Positions 25,993 to 39,083 of a DNA stretch of 64,000 nt are shown one piece after another (position 1 is the stretch's first letter; every line of letters starts with the position of its first letter). The position numbers were made by a program, and so were the translations under genes. Origin of the DNA: Rhynchosporium graminicola (Eukaryota; Ascomycota; Leotiomycetes; Helotiales; Ploettnerulaceae). Below the pieces are notes generated by a model. That model was not told the origin of the DNA. It did no database searches and worked only from the letters and a program-made list of their open reading frames with translations. Location of the stretch: positions 62,001-126,000 of the forward strand of contig FJUW01000083.1 in NCBI GenBank assembly GCA_900074885.1, read 5' to 3'.

Positions 25993-26499
25993 GCTATAGC
26001 CCTTAGATAGAGTACGTTCGGGTCGCGGGTTTTTTAAGTAGCTCTTACGCTAACTACTACTATAGTAGTATAAGAAGCTATTACTCGCTTCGTAAGTTAT
26101 ATTACGAACTGAATTATAACTTTTACTATTATTTATAAATCTATAAGCTCTACTGCCCTTACTGCCTCTACTGCTCCTACCGCCCTTATCGTTCCCTCCC
26201 CCGCTACTACTAGCTCTTCCTCGGGTCGCACTTATAGTCGTAGAAATACTTAAGTCGCTCTTAGTACTTATAATAATAATAAGTTATAAATCTAACTACT
26301 TTATAGCTTATAACTAATCTATAGTAGCGCGCTATACTTTCGCTACTACTACTAGCTATATCTGTTACTCCTGCTATATCTACTGCTAGCTTTTAGAGGC
26401 TCGGGCGATTCTTTACGAATCGCTCGCAGATAACTTCCGCGTAGACGCTGATTTAGAAGAGGAGAAGGAGCGCAAGGATAAGGAGAGTAAGAGCTTAAT

Positions 26500-29400
26500 T
26501 AAGCTATAAATCCTATTAAGAGTCTTATATAGAAATTAAGTTAAATTTTAGAGCTGAAAATCCTATTATAAGTCTCTTACGGAAATTAATATTAAATAGA
26601 AACTACGTTCTACTTTATTTTTAACTTCTTTAGATTTTACTTGAGTTTTCGTAATTAATAAAGTATACTTATAGACTTATAAATTATACTTAACTAAACT
26701 AATATTAATAAATACTAAGTAATATCTCTAGAAATATAATATTTATAGTCTGAAGTTCACTTTCTATAGGTAATAGTACGCTTAACTCTTTAACTTTAGA
26801 TATCTATAATAGACTAATATATAGCTAACTATAAGTAGATATAGGCGTCTATAAGTCTAGCTTTACTACATGAAATAACTATCCTTAAGATATATTAATA
26901 GTTATAGCGAAACATAAATAGATCGTAAATTACTTTCGTTAACGAGTATTTCTAAGCTTATTATCTATTCCAGTTAATTTAATCCGCGGGAGTACTTTTA
27001 ATTATCTGTCGAGGTCTCTACTTAGGATCCGAGTCTTAATATAATACTTTCTTAGGCTTATAATTACTAATCGCGTTCTTTTATAAAAGCTTTCTAGTAG
27101 TATAAGGTTATATAAAAGAAGAATAAGCGGACTAAGCTTAAGATATAAGGATAATAGTAGTAGTAATAGAAGATCGATTTTTTAAAGAGTCTTAGCTGAA
27201 AACTAGTAAAGGTTTATTTTAGTGATATCTATATCTATTACGTATATATCTATATTCGAATAGGTTCTTAACTAGCCCGGAAGGCGACTAATAATTATTT
27301 CATTTAGCTCTATAATAGTTATATTTAGAGTTAATAAAAGATAGCGACTCGTAAAGGTAGTTATATCTATAGTAGCTTCTCTAAGAAGATCTAGCGAGTA
27401 GATAGAGTCGATAAAACTAGAAATACTAATAAGTTAATAAATATAGTCTAGAACTATAACGAAAAGCTTTTAACGCGGATCGTAAGTAGAGTACTAACTT
27501 AATCTACGAATTCCGGACTATAAACCCCTTCTCGGACTCGTATATTAATCCGTAAGGTAATCTAATGTAATCGAGGCTAAAATAAATAACTTTTAAATAT
27601 AAGTAGTTATAATATTAGCTCGCGAACTTCGTAGTATAACTAGAAGTATCTACGTAAAGTCTTTACTAAGTATTATAAGTATACTACTAAAGAGAACGTT
27701 ATCTATAGAGCCCTATATATCGACTAATAGGCGATATACTACTTTAAAATAATACTTATATTATATTAGCACCTCGTCTTAGATAATTAGATTAACTCGA
27801 CGTAAGAGACTACTAAGCGCGCTTTACTTCGTAATACTACTTACGGATTATTCTATAAGATCGATCGGAATCTTGAATTATAAGTATAATATTCGTCTAT
27901 TAAGTAATAATAGAGCTATAATACTTATAGAAGCGATATAAAGGACCGACTTTTCTTCGCTATAATAATAATAGCAGAAAGTCTTATATGGATACGTTTT
28001 ACTAGACTTACATTAGCTTTAGATATAAAAGTGCACTATTTCCGGTTTAGTAATAATCGTGATTATAATATTTATAAAGGCTATAAGCTAATCGCTATTA
28101 AGGTTCGCTTTTATTATTTACGCTAAAGTAGTAAAATCTTCGATTCGATTATCTATTATCTATTAGAAGATATAATAATAAGCTTAGTTCTACTTATAAG
28201 AAGGTAAGCTAACGCCCGAAAGTAACTATTACTAATCTATAAGGCCCTCAGCTAAGAGCTATAGTCTGTAATCGTAATATAAGTTTAAAAGAAAGAGAGG
28301 AAAGCCGGGTTTTTAATATAGCTAATAAGCGAGATCGTCGTAGAAGTATTTCTTATATCGCTCTTAGATAGCTAACAGGTTCGTAATCTCCTATTAACAG
28401 AATCTAGTTAAAAAAAGCGTTTATAAACTATTTACTAAAGTGAATAGCTTCGCTTTATTAAAGTACTAAAACTACTCTTAATTGTTTTCAGCTAAATTAC
28501 GTATAATATAAGTAGGTTTATATATCTCGTAAGTAGCTCTTTCAAAATCATATAGCTTATTAAACGATTTCGATCTGCGAATAATTATTAGAAGTAGCTA
28601 TAAGTAGAAATATTCGTCTGAAATAGAGCTATAATAATATATATAGCTAATATAATAACCTTCTCTCTTTTGTAAACGCTATTTATAAGTCGATTAATCC
28701 TAGACGTAATAAGCTAGAAACTCCGAATATAGCTATAGCCCGATAGTAGGGTTTATAGTATTAAATTCGAAGATACTTATAAGAGTAGAATAAGCTATAT
28801 CTCGCTTCATAGCTATCTCTTTTATAGATAAACTAAGCTTGAAATATATAGTTTAATCTCCTTATTAATAGATTATAAGATATTATATAAGCGAGAATTC
28901 CTTATAAATAGGATATTCGAAGAGTTACTATAAAGCTTCTAAGGGACTTATATATTACGCTTATATATAATACGTAATCTTATTATCTGTATTTAAGATC
29001 GTAAGAGTCGTTTAGTTTATACTCTTATTTATATACTTATAGATATACTTAACGGCTTATACTGATTTATAAACTTCGATATTAATATACGATCGATAGC
29101 GATTAAGAAGATATAGATTATACGAAACTACTTATCTATTATCTAAAGTGACTTCTTAGCTATCTTTACGAACTATAAACGTTCAGTTATCTTACTAGCG
29201 ATAATATTAAGAATAACTATTTTCTATAATAACTATAGTTAGCTAAAACTCCTTCGGAAAGTATTTTTTAATACTATAATAGATCGCTAGCGTGCTTACA
29301 GGCTATATAGAGAGTATTCGGAAAGTTAGGACTATAGGGCCCGTGAGTTATATTATTTAATACTAACTCTCATAACTTACTTATAAGGTCTATAGCTTTA

Positions 29401-29859
29401 TTCGGAATTTCCGCAGATATAATCTCGTCGACTCTAGTTAGTATTAGATAATTACTTATACTCTCGAGCTAAAGAAGAAGATAAAGATAAGATAAACTAC
29501 GCTTTTAATACTTAATAAAATATACGTAAGTATAGTATTTTCTAAAGACTCCTTTTTTAATATTATTAAGAAGCTCTTTAATCTTTAAACGAAAGATACA
29601 TATAATAATGTTAGGCTTATTAATTAGCTAGGATTATATTTTCTGAAGCTTACGAACGATTTTAAGCTATCGCGAGTTAGTAGTAAATATAATAAAGAGT
29701 ATAAGTCGTCTGAAAAAGCGTCTTGAAATAGTTATTATATAAGATAATCGCTTCTGATAAAAGAAGAAGGAAGAATAAACCGACGCTTATAATCTATAGA
29801 GTTACTATCGGCTCGGATAAGCGTATCTATAAGGCTATTATATATATCCGTATATATAT
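26500..29859 (-). pseudogene. Helitron Rep/PIF1-helicase relic
   Basis: This is the broken replication protein of a Helitron. From the upstream end: a conserved block before the Rep domain (RFILPSSF near 29760), the HUH nuclease motif near 29480 where the two His of HxH now read Tyr (KRSLSYLYLL), the following SAEIP and THGPYSP blocks near 29400-29330, and then a helicase whose Walker A (GxGGTGKT-type, mutated to SQCKSSKT) lies near 27985-28015 and Walker B near 27764-27790 (IIQDEV for IIWDE), followed by the SKDFTQILLV block (GGDF-QILPV type). The C-terminal helicase motifs and a tail extend to about 26500. Many stops at Gln/Trp codons. Confidence 0.85.
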
Positions 29860-30087
29860 TATTATCGTATACTTTTACCTATTATATATAGTCACGTTAC
29901 ATCTAATCACCTGTATAGCTTAGCATATATTCATATTATCTTCTTATATATTTAAAGTAAGCTTTCACTCTTTCTTATAAAGAGATAACGCTCTTTATAA
30001 TTAATATTTAGAGATTACTTTAATTCTCTATCTTCTAATACTTTAAAGTAATCTTTCACTTCTATTAAAGCTTATTTTACTTATATA
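29860..30087 (+). repeat. C3 Copia 5' LTR
   Basis: About 228 bp, starting TATTATCG (mutated TGTTAT...) and ending near ACTTATATA. It matches 38859-39083. The left flank is Helitron Rep sequence; the 5 bases before it (TATAT) do not match those after the 3' LTR (CTAGA). Confidence 0.8.
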
Positions 30088-30599
30088 TTATAATTAAAAG
30101 CTATATTAATATATCGCTTTTAAAGCTACTTATTATATATATAGAAGTAAAGCTCTATTCTAGCTTTCGATTATTTAAGTTACTTATTTAAGCTTTTTAT
30201 AATATATTAATTAATATTCTATAAGCTTATAATAGCTTTTTAATTACTTAAACTATATCTTTTAAAGATCTTTCTAATAATTCACTTAATCTAAGTAATA
30301 AGATAGTCTATAAGAAGCTAAAGTAATAGCTAGATTAGATCTTCTACGTTTAGTTTATAGCTAGAATAATTAAGGTATAATAATATATAGACCTATATCT
30401 ACTAGACTAAGTCTCCTTAGCTAAGCTTCTTTAGATCTAATTATAATAGCTATAAGAGATCGTAGATAATAAGAATCGAAGCTCTAAAGTAAACTTGAAT
30501 ATAGAAATAAAGACTTAAAAGCTTAAATTAGTTTAATAAGCTAAGAAGTAGATTTCTAAACTAATTAGAAGCACTTAAGATACGAGTTAAGTACTTAAT

Positions 30600-32450
30600 C
30601 TAACTCTAGTATATTTTATTCTAGCTAAACTTGAAAAACTTATTATAATTATTATAATATCTCAGAAAGCTAAAGTAGAAATCGAAAATAAGTAATTTAT
30701 ATTCGATCTTACTACTAATAGCTAAAAGGCTATTACTTACGCTAAAATATACATATAGATAGAGAAAACTATATTATCGACTTACTTAGCTCTAGCGATT
30801 AAGAGATCACTAGCTGAAAAGAGAATGAACTTTTAATATCTTCTAAGAGCTTTAAGATAAAAGCTTTATTAAACTAATATAATTATTTAATCTAATATAT
30901 AGAAAGCTTATAAGCTTTATCTTATTATAAGAGTATCTACTAGAAGTAAAGGAAAAAATAATAATTTAAACTCTTAAGCTTAGATTATTAAACTTTAATC
31001 TCTAATTAGATATTATATACTTTATAAAGTCCCCGATATCGAAAGATCTCTTAGAATTATAGATTTCTTAAATATAATTAAATCTTTCGATTACTTCTAA
31101 GTAAATAACTTTATAATTAAGTATTAAATAGCTAGGCTATATAAAAGACTCTTACTATATACTCTTAAGGAGCTTACTAAAGAATTCTATATAAGTTAAG
31201 TTAATTATATATATTAGGAGTTTTAAAGTAATATAAGGAAAAGTTAAAGCGTTTTCTTAATATTTAGATCTCGAGTTAGTACTAATATTAGCTTATCTTA
31301 TATTACTACTAGTAGATCAGAATATATTAAGTACTCTTATCTATATATAATGGATAAAACCTATCTCTAGAAGCTAATAAACTATACTAAGTTATTGCTT
31401 ACTATTTATAGATAGATCTATATTACTAGTAAAAATAATAGTTTAATTATAATTAAAGTTTGGAATCCTAAAGTAGCTTTAGTAATATATTAATATTCTA
31501 TCTCTAGTAAATAAAAAGAATTTTATACTAGCTTTAGAATAGATTAACCGATTTCTTAAGTAACTTATAATCTCCTTATTAAAGCGTTAAGAGATTCTAA
31601 ATATAAGTTAAGCTTTCTAAGGAATATCTTAGACAAGAATATAAAGCGAGATAAAAAAAAAGTAGAACTAGTTATAATATCTTTCTTAGATAATAATTAG
31701 AAGCTTATAGAATTATTAGAGATCTATATAATTAGAAGTAAAGCTTATTCTCTTTCTTAATCTACTCTCTTTAATAACTATAGAGCTATTAACTTAATTA
31801 AGAATTATAATCTTTAAGTTAAAGGATCTTTTATTAAGTTAGAAATTAATAATTATATAAAGAGTAGAACTTTCTAAATCGCTATTAATAAGCGCGGGAC
31901 CTAGCTAATAAAAGGAATCCTTTTAAGACTAGATAGAAATCACTTTAATCTCAAGCTCTATAATATTAGAATAATAAATAGTTTTAATATTAATATTATC
32001 TTAAAAGCTCGATTATTAGACTTAAGGATCTAGTATTATAAATTAGACTATACTTTATATTAGAAAGAAGAAGAAATCCTATAAATCTCTTATCTAATTA
32101 TTCGGAAGCTTAAATAAAAAAAGAATCTTATATTCTTTAAATATAAAGCTTATTTAAACTATCTACTTTTAAAATAACTCTCTCCTTTAAGTAAAACAAG
32201 TATAATAATTTACTTAATATAGATATACTTATCTCTATATCTATCTATTAAGAGATCTATTATAAAATTAGCTTAAAGAGTAATTAATAGAAAGGATTCT
32301 AAGAGGATATAATATCTAAGAGCTAGTTTATCTTATACTAAATACTCTTAGGAAGCTTATAAGCTACGCCTAAGGATTAATAATTCCTAAAAGGGTAAGA
32401 AAGTATAAATATAAGTATTATGTAATTATATATACTTTATAAAAGATCTC
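30600..32450 (+). pseudogene. C3 gag region relic
   Basis: The first part of the C3 interior reads, with TAA/TAG as Gln, as a long hydrophilic protein with no clear domain that I can name; its position between 5' LTR and integrase makes it gag and protease. No zinc knuckle was found. Several short frames shift, so indels are present in addition to RIP. A run of T (32468-32475) lies near its end. Confidence 0.5.
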
Positions 32451-35304
32451 TAGATAGCTACTAGAAAGGAAATCCTTTTTTTTTATTTTAGAGAATAATA
32501 TAGAATCTATTCGACTTTTTAGTATACTAAGAGAGATTATAGTTACTTCTAACTAAGGATAAGTATAAAAGACTAATTATTACTTTTACTTTAAGAACTA
32601 AGGAATATATAAAATCTTTAAGTATCTTGAAGCTTTTAAAGTATAAGTAAGAAGGTAATTTAGCCTCGCTATCTGCAGATTTAAATATAATTAAGAGAAA
32701 GCGATTATAGTATTTTAAGGATTTATATACTATTAGAAGTAATATTTAAAACTCAGAATTAAAATCGAGCTTTTATTAGCTTATATATATAAGTCTAATA
32801 ATAGAATTAAAAGAGTAAGATCGGAAGTAATAGCTAAAAGAATCTATATATAATTATCTACTAATTTCCTAGATTTCCTAGGTCTTAAGTACGCTTTAAT
32901 TACTACTTATCTATTTAATAGATTACTTAAGAGAGAGAACGATTAGAGATTATCTCTTAAGGAGAATAATAGATAGTTTCGTAACTATTTCCGATTCTAC
33001 GATCTAGCTATTATTACTTACTTAACTATAGATTTCAGATTAAATTAGAGCTTAATTCATATATATAAGTATAAAGTATACTTATTAATAAAGGAAAAGA
33101 TAAAAGGATAAGAAAATCGAGCGTTTTAAATTTCAGCGAGAGCTTATATTAGGTATTTAGTAAGCTATATAGCTTTTAATATCTATAAGATTTAAGTTCT
33201 TATATTCTAAAGGATTATTATTATAAGTAATATATATTTTAATAAAGATAAATTCTATATCTCTTCCCTAGAGGAAAGAATTATAATTACTAAAGAGAAA
33301 GCTTAAATAATCTGCGACTTTATTAAAGAAACTAATATTTAACTTATTTAAGCTAAGCTCTTTAATAATATTTTAGAAGATATCTCTAAAGAAATATCTT
33401 TAGAGATTAAGTTAAATAAAAGAAAATCAGAAGATCTTCTTAATCTCTTAATTTATTTCGTAGGAGCTCGTAATACTCGAGATAGTTAGAATTTAGAAGT
33501 AAAAGGAACTAATAATACTTCTAAATATTAGCTTAATTTTATTAGCTTTTAGACCCTAGATACTACTTTATTAATAGATATATTTATTAAAGAGATAATA
33601 AAGTAAAGCTATTATATATTAATCCTAGAGCTTATAATATATATATAGAGCTTAAGAGAGCTAGCTATAAGTAAAGAAATACTACCTATAGACTATAAAA
33701 GGAATATATAAATTAAAGATAAGTGATATACTTACTTCTTAAATAATTAAGTTACTAAAGAAGTACTTATATCTTCTAATTAAGTTACTAAAAAAGTACT
33801 TATATTAATAATACCTTGATTATCTAGGATTAAGGTACGAGTCTTATATAAACTTCTATTAGAAGAGTACTAAGTAATTCTCAACTATTTAATTAATAAT
33901 TAAATATAGAATTAGATTTAATTAAATCTTCTAATAATTTTATTAAGAGTTTATTAGAAGTTTAAAGCTTAAATTCTAAAAAGAAGCTTTTAAAAGCTAA
34001 GAAGAAAGCTATAAAAAGGCTAAGTATCTAAAGAAAGTAAATAGTACTTTAGTATTTTAAGTACTAAGTATTATTATAAGCTTTAGATATATAGAGAACT
34101 GTTATTAAAAGATTAAAAGTAAAGAAACTTAGAGTATCTAAGTTAAGAGCGATCTCTTTTATAAGGAACTCTAAAATAATCCTAAGTTATAAATTAATCC
34201 TTAAATCTCTATAATTATACTTAATTAGTATATAAATATAATAAGAGGTACTTTAGACTTAAGAATAATATACGAAATAATCTTAATATCTTTTAAAATA
34301 TTCTAAATACTTAAATTAAATAATTTAATAATAGCTATTACTTTAGAAGCTTAGTTTTCAAATATTAATAGAAAGCTTAAACTTCTAAGAATTAAGATAA
34401 TAAATCTCTTATTAGAACTAAAGAGATTTAATAATCTTAAGAATTATCTAATAAAAGCTTAGTTTTTTAAAGATATAAATCTAGAGATAAGAAAAATAAA
34501 GAAATAAGACTATTAGGAATCTAAGATATACGATTAATATTTACTATAAACGCTTATTCCTTTAATATAAGTTTTTAAATATAAACTTAATAAAAATAGA
34601 TATATTAAAAGATATTACTCTCGAATTATAATTAGAAGAGATCTTTAAAGCGAAATAATAATTATCTTAATCTATATTCGTATACTTAATATAAAATCAT
34701 TCCGAATAGTAATAGCTCTTATAATATACTTCGATCTGAAGATTAAATACTTTAATATTATTAATATATTTATTAATATCTTAAGGAAGATTAAAAGAGA
34801 AAGAGTATATTACTTCTTTCCTTTTAGAAGATCTAATCTCAGAAAATTACTTAGAGTTAATCGCGCTCTTTATAGAATAAGAAACTCTTTATACTTATAG
34901 TATAGATATATAGCTAATACTTTAATTAAACTTAAGCTATTTCTATATCTAAAGAAGCTTTATATATTTATAGATAGAGATTATAAACTAATACTTATAT
35001 TCTATATAGATAATATATAAGTACTCTTCTATAATAATATAAGAAGCTCGAGTAAAGCTTTATCGATTATCTGAATATAGAATATAATATATATATTCTA
35101 AGTAATATTAAGTAATCTCTTAGTATTAGAATACTCTATAATAGAAAGCTTAAAACTATCTTACTTATATATAATTAGTATATTAAAAAGATCGCGTATA
35201 AGTTTTATTAAATAAATAGAAACTATCTAATTATATTACTTTCTTAACTTAATCTTATTAAGAACTTAAACTAAGTATTAAAGAAGTTAATTAAAGTATT
35301 ACTA

Positions 35305-35732
35305 TGCAAAAGTAGACTTATAGCCATAAACCGTATATTAAGACCTAAGGCTAAGATATCGCAAAATCAGCTACGTAGCTATACGATATACCCTCTAGAG
35401 GATAAGGATAATTAGTTAATCCGAATCCTCTGTACTGCGATTAATTAGCTCTCGGCTCTAGTATTTCGCTTTAGTATTTCGCTCTAGCTATATTAGCACT
35501 AGCCTCGCAATAGCTCTATCGTCGCAGGAGTAGAGCAGCGGGTTCGGGTGATATTCGATACTTGAAAAAACTCAAAAGTCCTAAGAGATATAATATAAGT
35601 AGCTTTAGTTTAATTATCAAGCTAAAGGAGCTATAGCTCTTTACTGTTATATAAAAGTGGACCCACGGCTGTAAACTGTATATTAAGACCTAAGGCTAAG
35701 ATATCGCAAAATCAGCTATATAGCTATATGAT
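35305..35732. mobile_element. S3, miniature direct-repeat element (TRIM-like)
   Basis: Two 83-bp direct repeats (35305-35387 and 35650-35732) flank 262 bp. They share an identical core around TATTAAGACCTAAGGC and differ mainly by transitions. The insert breaks the C3 RT frame. The repeats start TGCAAAAG/TATAAAAG. No clean target duplication is visible, so the exact ends may be a few bases off. No coding capacity. CA dinucleotides are far commoner than in C3 around it. Confidence 0.7.
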
Positions 35733-36031
35733 TAGTATTTTAAGAGAGAGTAAGATTAGTTCTCTATATTATAATTATAATTCGACTAGATATATTACAT
35801 ATTATCTTATAGCTCTCTAAGTACTTAACTAATCCCTTGTCAGATTATTTTATAGCTATCTACTAGCTAATTCGATATCTTTATAATACTCGATTTCTAA
35901 GGATTAATTATAAAGGAGAATACTTAAGAGCTTTAGTAATAGCTTCTAATATTTCATTTATAAACGATCTAAACTCTAGAAGATTATCTCAAGGATATCT
36001 AATCCTTATATATAAAGAACTAGTAATTTAG

Positions 36032-36551
36032 TATAACGGGGCTGAGGTTAGGCTCATACTAACTACGCTATCTAGAATAAAAGATCATAATATTTAGCGC
36101 ACACTGAATACGCTTAATACTATATATATATAATCGACTATTATATACCTATTATAATATCTCCCCTCTTAGTAAGCTCGTCCTCGAGCGCCTTAAGCCG
36201 AAGAATTATCATAACTCGCTCGGCTAATATACTATATTAAACCCTTGAGAGTTATAACGTAATATATCGAGACGAGAGATCTCGAAGTCAATACTATTAT
36301 CCCTTATTAGCTTAACGTAATTAGTTTAAATATATCACTCTAACGCTTCTTAGTATATCTTCGCTAAGGGCTACGTTAGCTATACTCAGAGGTACTCTGC
36401 CAGAAGACTAGTAGCGCTGAATATTCTATAATAGGGTTAAGGTTAGGCTTATACTAACTACGCTATCTAGATTAAAAGATCATAATATTCAGCGCACGCT
36501 GAATACGCCTAATACCGTATATATACAACCGACTATCACGTGCCTATTATA
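36032..36551 (-). mobile_element. S2, 520-bp miniature LTR retrotransposon (TRIM/SMART-like)
   Basis: Two 125-bp LTRs (36032-36156 and 36427-36551) flank a 270-bp interior. They start TATAACGGGG/TATAATAGGG (from TGTAA...) and end CCTATTATA. The 5-bp target duplication TTTAG is present at 36027-36031 and 36552-36556. A purine tract on the minus strand (complement of ATATCTCCCCTCTTA, 36157-36171) sets the orientation. It has no coding capacity and interrupts the Copia C3 pol. Confidence 0.92.
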
Positions 36552-37029
36552 TTTAGAAAGCTTCAATATAAGATATAGTTATAAACTCTATAAACAAGGC
36601 TAAGCAACTTATATTAGCTACCTTATTAAAAGAAACTATAGCTCTTTAGAGATTCTTTAAAGATATAGCTTTCTATATTAGAGAGACTTAGAAGATCTTT
36701 TACGATAATTAATAAATAATTAAGCTAGTTATAAATAAAAGTAAGAGAATAATTACTGAATTATAATATATCGATATTCAGAATATATAGCTTAAGTAAG
36801 AGTACGCTAAGGGATTATTTATAGTAACTTATCTACTAACTAATAATATACTAGCAGATAGTCTTATAAAGAATCTTACTCGATAGAAATTTAAAGCTTT
36901 TAGATCTCTCTTAAATTTTAGAAATTATAGATTATAGATAAAGGAGCTTTAAGTATAATATGAAGTCGCCTAATTAGCGTATTTTTATTATATAAAATTC
37001 AAACTAAACTAAAAAACTAAGCTTTTAGG

Positions 37030-38160
37030 GATCCGCGAATACTTATATAAGAAGATTAAAAGAATACACTTAGTCTAAGCTATTCTTCTAGCGCTTAATT
37101 TAGTACTTAGTATAATATTTCGATCCTTAGAGGGAGTTCTATTACTATATAATCCTATAAACTTACTCGCAGAAGCTCTACTTATACTACTATTACGATC
37201 TCTCTTCTTTAGAGAAAGTCTAGGTCTAATAGACTTTATATTAAGGATCTCGACCTCAGATTCAGATTCTATATTACTATCGCTTTTCTTTAGAGCTCTC
37301 TTAGCTTTTATATCTTTAAGTACTTATCGAAGATTTATATAATAGTTTTTAAGGAACTAATTAAATTAGCTAAAGTATTATAAGATTAGAATTATAAAAG
37401 CTTATAGATTCCTTAGTACTAGTTCTCTTTCTATCTATAAACTCCTTAGCCTAAGTAATTATTTGCAAGGTAGTAAGAATATAGCTATAAGAGATATAAG
37501 AGTAATATCTCTTTAACTTTATAGCTATATTTATATAATAGCGACCTTTAAATCCTATTCCCTTTATACCTATACTAATATATCTTTAGTAAGGATTATT
37601 ATTCTCTTCACTTAGCAGATATTAGAATATTCAAATAGTATCAGGAGATTACTTATCTATCTCACGCTTCACTCTAGTAGATTTAGAGGCAATAGTAGTA
37701 GACTTACGACTATAGGAAAGTATAATAATATTCCTTAAGAAAGAAGAAGCTTTTAGTATATAAGAAGATAATTTAGTTTATTAGAGGATTAGAGATAGTT
37801 CGTAGATAGAGTAATCAGAAAGACTATCTAAGGGATTATACTACTTAAGCTCAGGTTCGAGGTCAGACTTATTATCTCTATTAGTATAATTAATAGATCA
37901 GAAGAAGCGGATTTTAAGATCATTTCGGGGTGGAGCTACTAGAGGAGTAGAGGGGATTTCTTCCTTAGAGTAAGGGCTATCGAACTGCATCCTAGGAATA
38001 TTAGTTAAATAATCAAAATAGAGAGGAGATAATCTTATAATATCGCGACGAACAGATTTAGTCGCAAAAGATCTTCTAGTATTAGCAGAGGATTCTGCGA
38101 CGCGATAATATAATATAGGACGTATATCTAACTCTTTAGAAGAGTTCTCCTTTCGTGATC
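37030..38160 (-). pseudogene. C3 antisense extra ORF, unrecognised
   Basis: Downstream of RNase H, C3 carries almost 2 kb before its 3' LTR. On the minus strand about 370 residues are readable. The N-terminal third is nearly stop-free, from about 38120 to 37860, with an Arg/Ser-rich start and a proline-rich segment near 37920-37970 (EEIPSTPLVAPPRND context); the rest has stops at presumed Gln/Trp codons. No domain is recognised. It is convergent with pol. A Copia element of normal layout has no gene here, so this is an addition, either captured or specific to this lineage. Confidence 0.5.
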
Positions 38161-38858
38161 TCTTATTTAGGAAATTAGAAAATATAATAATAATAATAGA
38201 ATATTTAAAATAAAGTTATTAATAGAAGTAAAAGATAAGCGCAGGTAATCTTAGTATATTATATTTAAAGGAAGAAGAACCTCTCTATATACGAGATAAG
38301 AAGTTCATATACTTATAAGGCTTCGGTTACCTACTCTTATAAGTAAATAAAGCTGCCTAGAGTACTTCTTCAGTCTAGAAGCTTCTTCTATCTAGAGTAC
38401 TTCTTTCACTCTTTCATAATTAATAAGTAATAATAAGATAAGATTATTTAATTAGTTATAACTGCTATTTATAACTCTTCAAAAGATCATATAACCTAGA
38501 CTTCGATTTATAATTCATTCGATTGAACGCTTCTATACGACATTTTCACCTTCACTCTTATACTCGAGGATTATTCAAAGCTTAGAAACAGCTGATTTTA
38601 CACTATACATAAGGCTATAGCCTTATAATTTCCTTTATTTACTTAACTTTAATCTTTAATAGTTACTTCGACTTTAATTAGTTCACGCACTTTATTTATA
38701 CTTTATTTTATCATATTATATAAGTAATAGAATTTACTCTCTCTATTTAGAAGCTTCTTTACTTACTTAAGATAATTTATATTTACTAACTAAGTAAAAG
38801 TATACGTATAATTAATAATAATCTCTAGCCTTATACTAAGAGATAACTATAGGGAGTA
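38161..38858. other. C3 3' tail, nothing recognised
   Basis: About 0.7 kb of AT-rich sequence, upstream of the antisense ORF on the minus strand. A 17-bp string (CTAGAGTACTTCTTTCA-like) is repeated near 38357 and 38393. A weak purine run, ATAGGGAGTA, precedes the LTR. No frame is convincing. Confidence 0.5.
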
Positions 38859-39083
38859 TATTATAAACTTTCACTTATTATATATAGTCATATTATATCT
38901 AATTACCTATATAGCCTAGTATATACTTATATAATCTCCTTATATATTTAAAGTAAGCTTTCTCTCTTTCTTCTAAAGAGATAACGCTCCCTGTAATTAA
39001 TATTCAGAGACTACTTTAATTCTCTATCTCCTGATACCTTATAGTGATCTTTTACTACTAATAAAGCCTGCCTTACTTTTATA
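38859..39083 (+). repeat. C3 Copia 3' LTR
   Basis: About 225 bp, aligned to 29860-30087 with a 3-bp indel near the start. It is preceded by the purine run ATAGGGAGTA. C4 RT sequence starts directly after it. Confidence 0.8.

Larger units (their letters stand above)
23987..26499. other. Helitron region downstream of helicase, with unassigned open frames
   Basis: Apart from S1, this part is moderately mutated and keeps GC-rich patches (24250-24500, 26140-26230, 26390-26490). Both strands are open over short stretches: a Thr/Ala/Ser-rich plus-strand reading near 24260-24330 that continues across the S1 insertion site into 26000-26170, an E/K-rich plus-strand reading at 26400-26500 (LEEEKERKDKES context), and a Ser-rich minus-strand reading at 24330-24500. 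These may be low-complexity tails or fragments captured from a host gene. I cannot assign a function. Confidence 0.4.
23922..29859 (-). mobile_element. Helitron (autonomous type), RIP-inactivated
   Basis: A rolling-circle transposon on the minus strand. Its 3' end at 23922 is defined by a 65-bp terminal segment shared with the insert at 41071-44226; both copies end ...AGATCTTG and are followed by T, the host base expected for Helitron insertion between A and T. The Rep/helicase gene occupies the upstream part. The 5' end is not seen: Copia C3 begins at 29860 within the Rep gene, and no Helitron sequence resumes right of C3. S1 is inserted at 24676-25992. Confidence 0.75.
32600..36925 (+). pseudogene. 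C3 Copia pol relic: integrase, RT, RNase H
   Basis: Integrase precedes RT, the Ty1/Copia order. The integrase core runs about 32690-33260 with the hydrophobic 'TTYLFNRL' block near 32900 that follows the catalytic Glu in this family. RT runs about 34560-35300 and 35733-36031: FDLK block near 34731, the ALYRIRNS block near 34880 (ALYGLKQS type), and FYIDNIQVLF near 35005 for YVDD. RNase H ends about 36557-36925 with the DIQNIYS block and a 'ADSLIKNLT' block near 36860. It is interrupted by S3 (35305-35732) in RT and by S2 (36032-36551) between RT and RNase H; the frames resume after each. Confidence 0.85.

Noticed and set aside
27600..28400. Plus-strand or alternative-frame reading of this stretch as a tyrosine recombinase (DUF3435-like)
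   Set aside because: A few plus-strand blocks looked suggestive, but the minus strand gives a complete ordered series of Helitron helicase motifs in one frame.
36039..36060. GGTTAGG-like strings as telomere repeats
   Set aside because: They occur once in each S2 LTR and are not in tandem.
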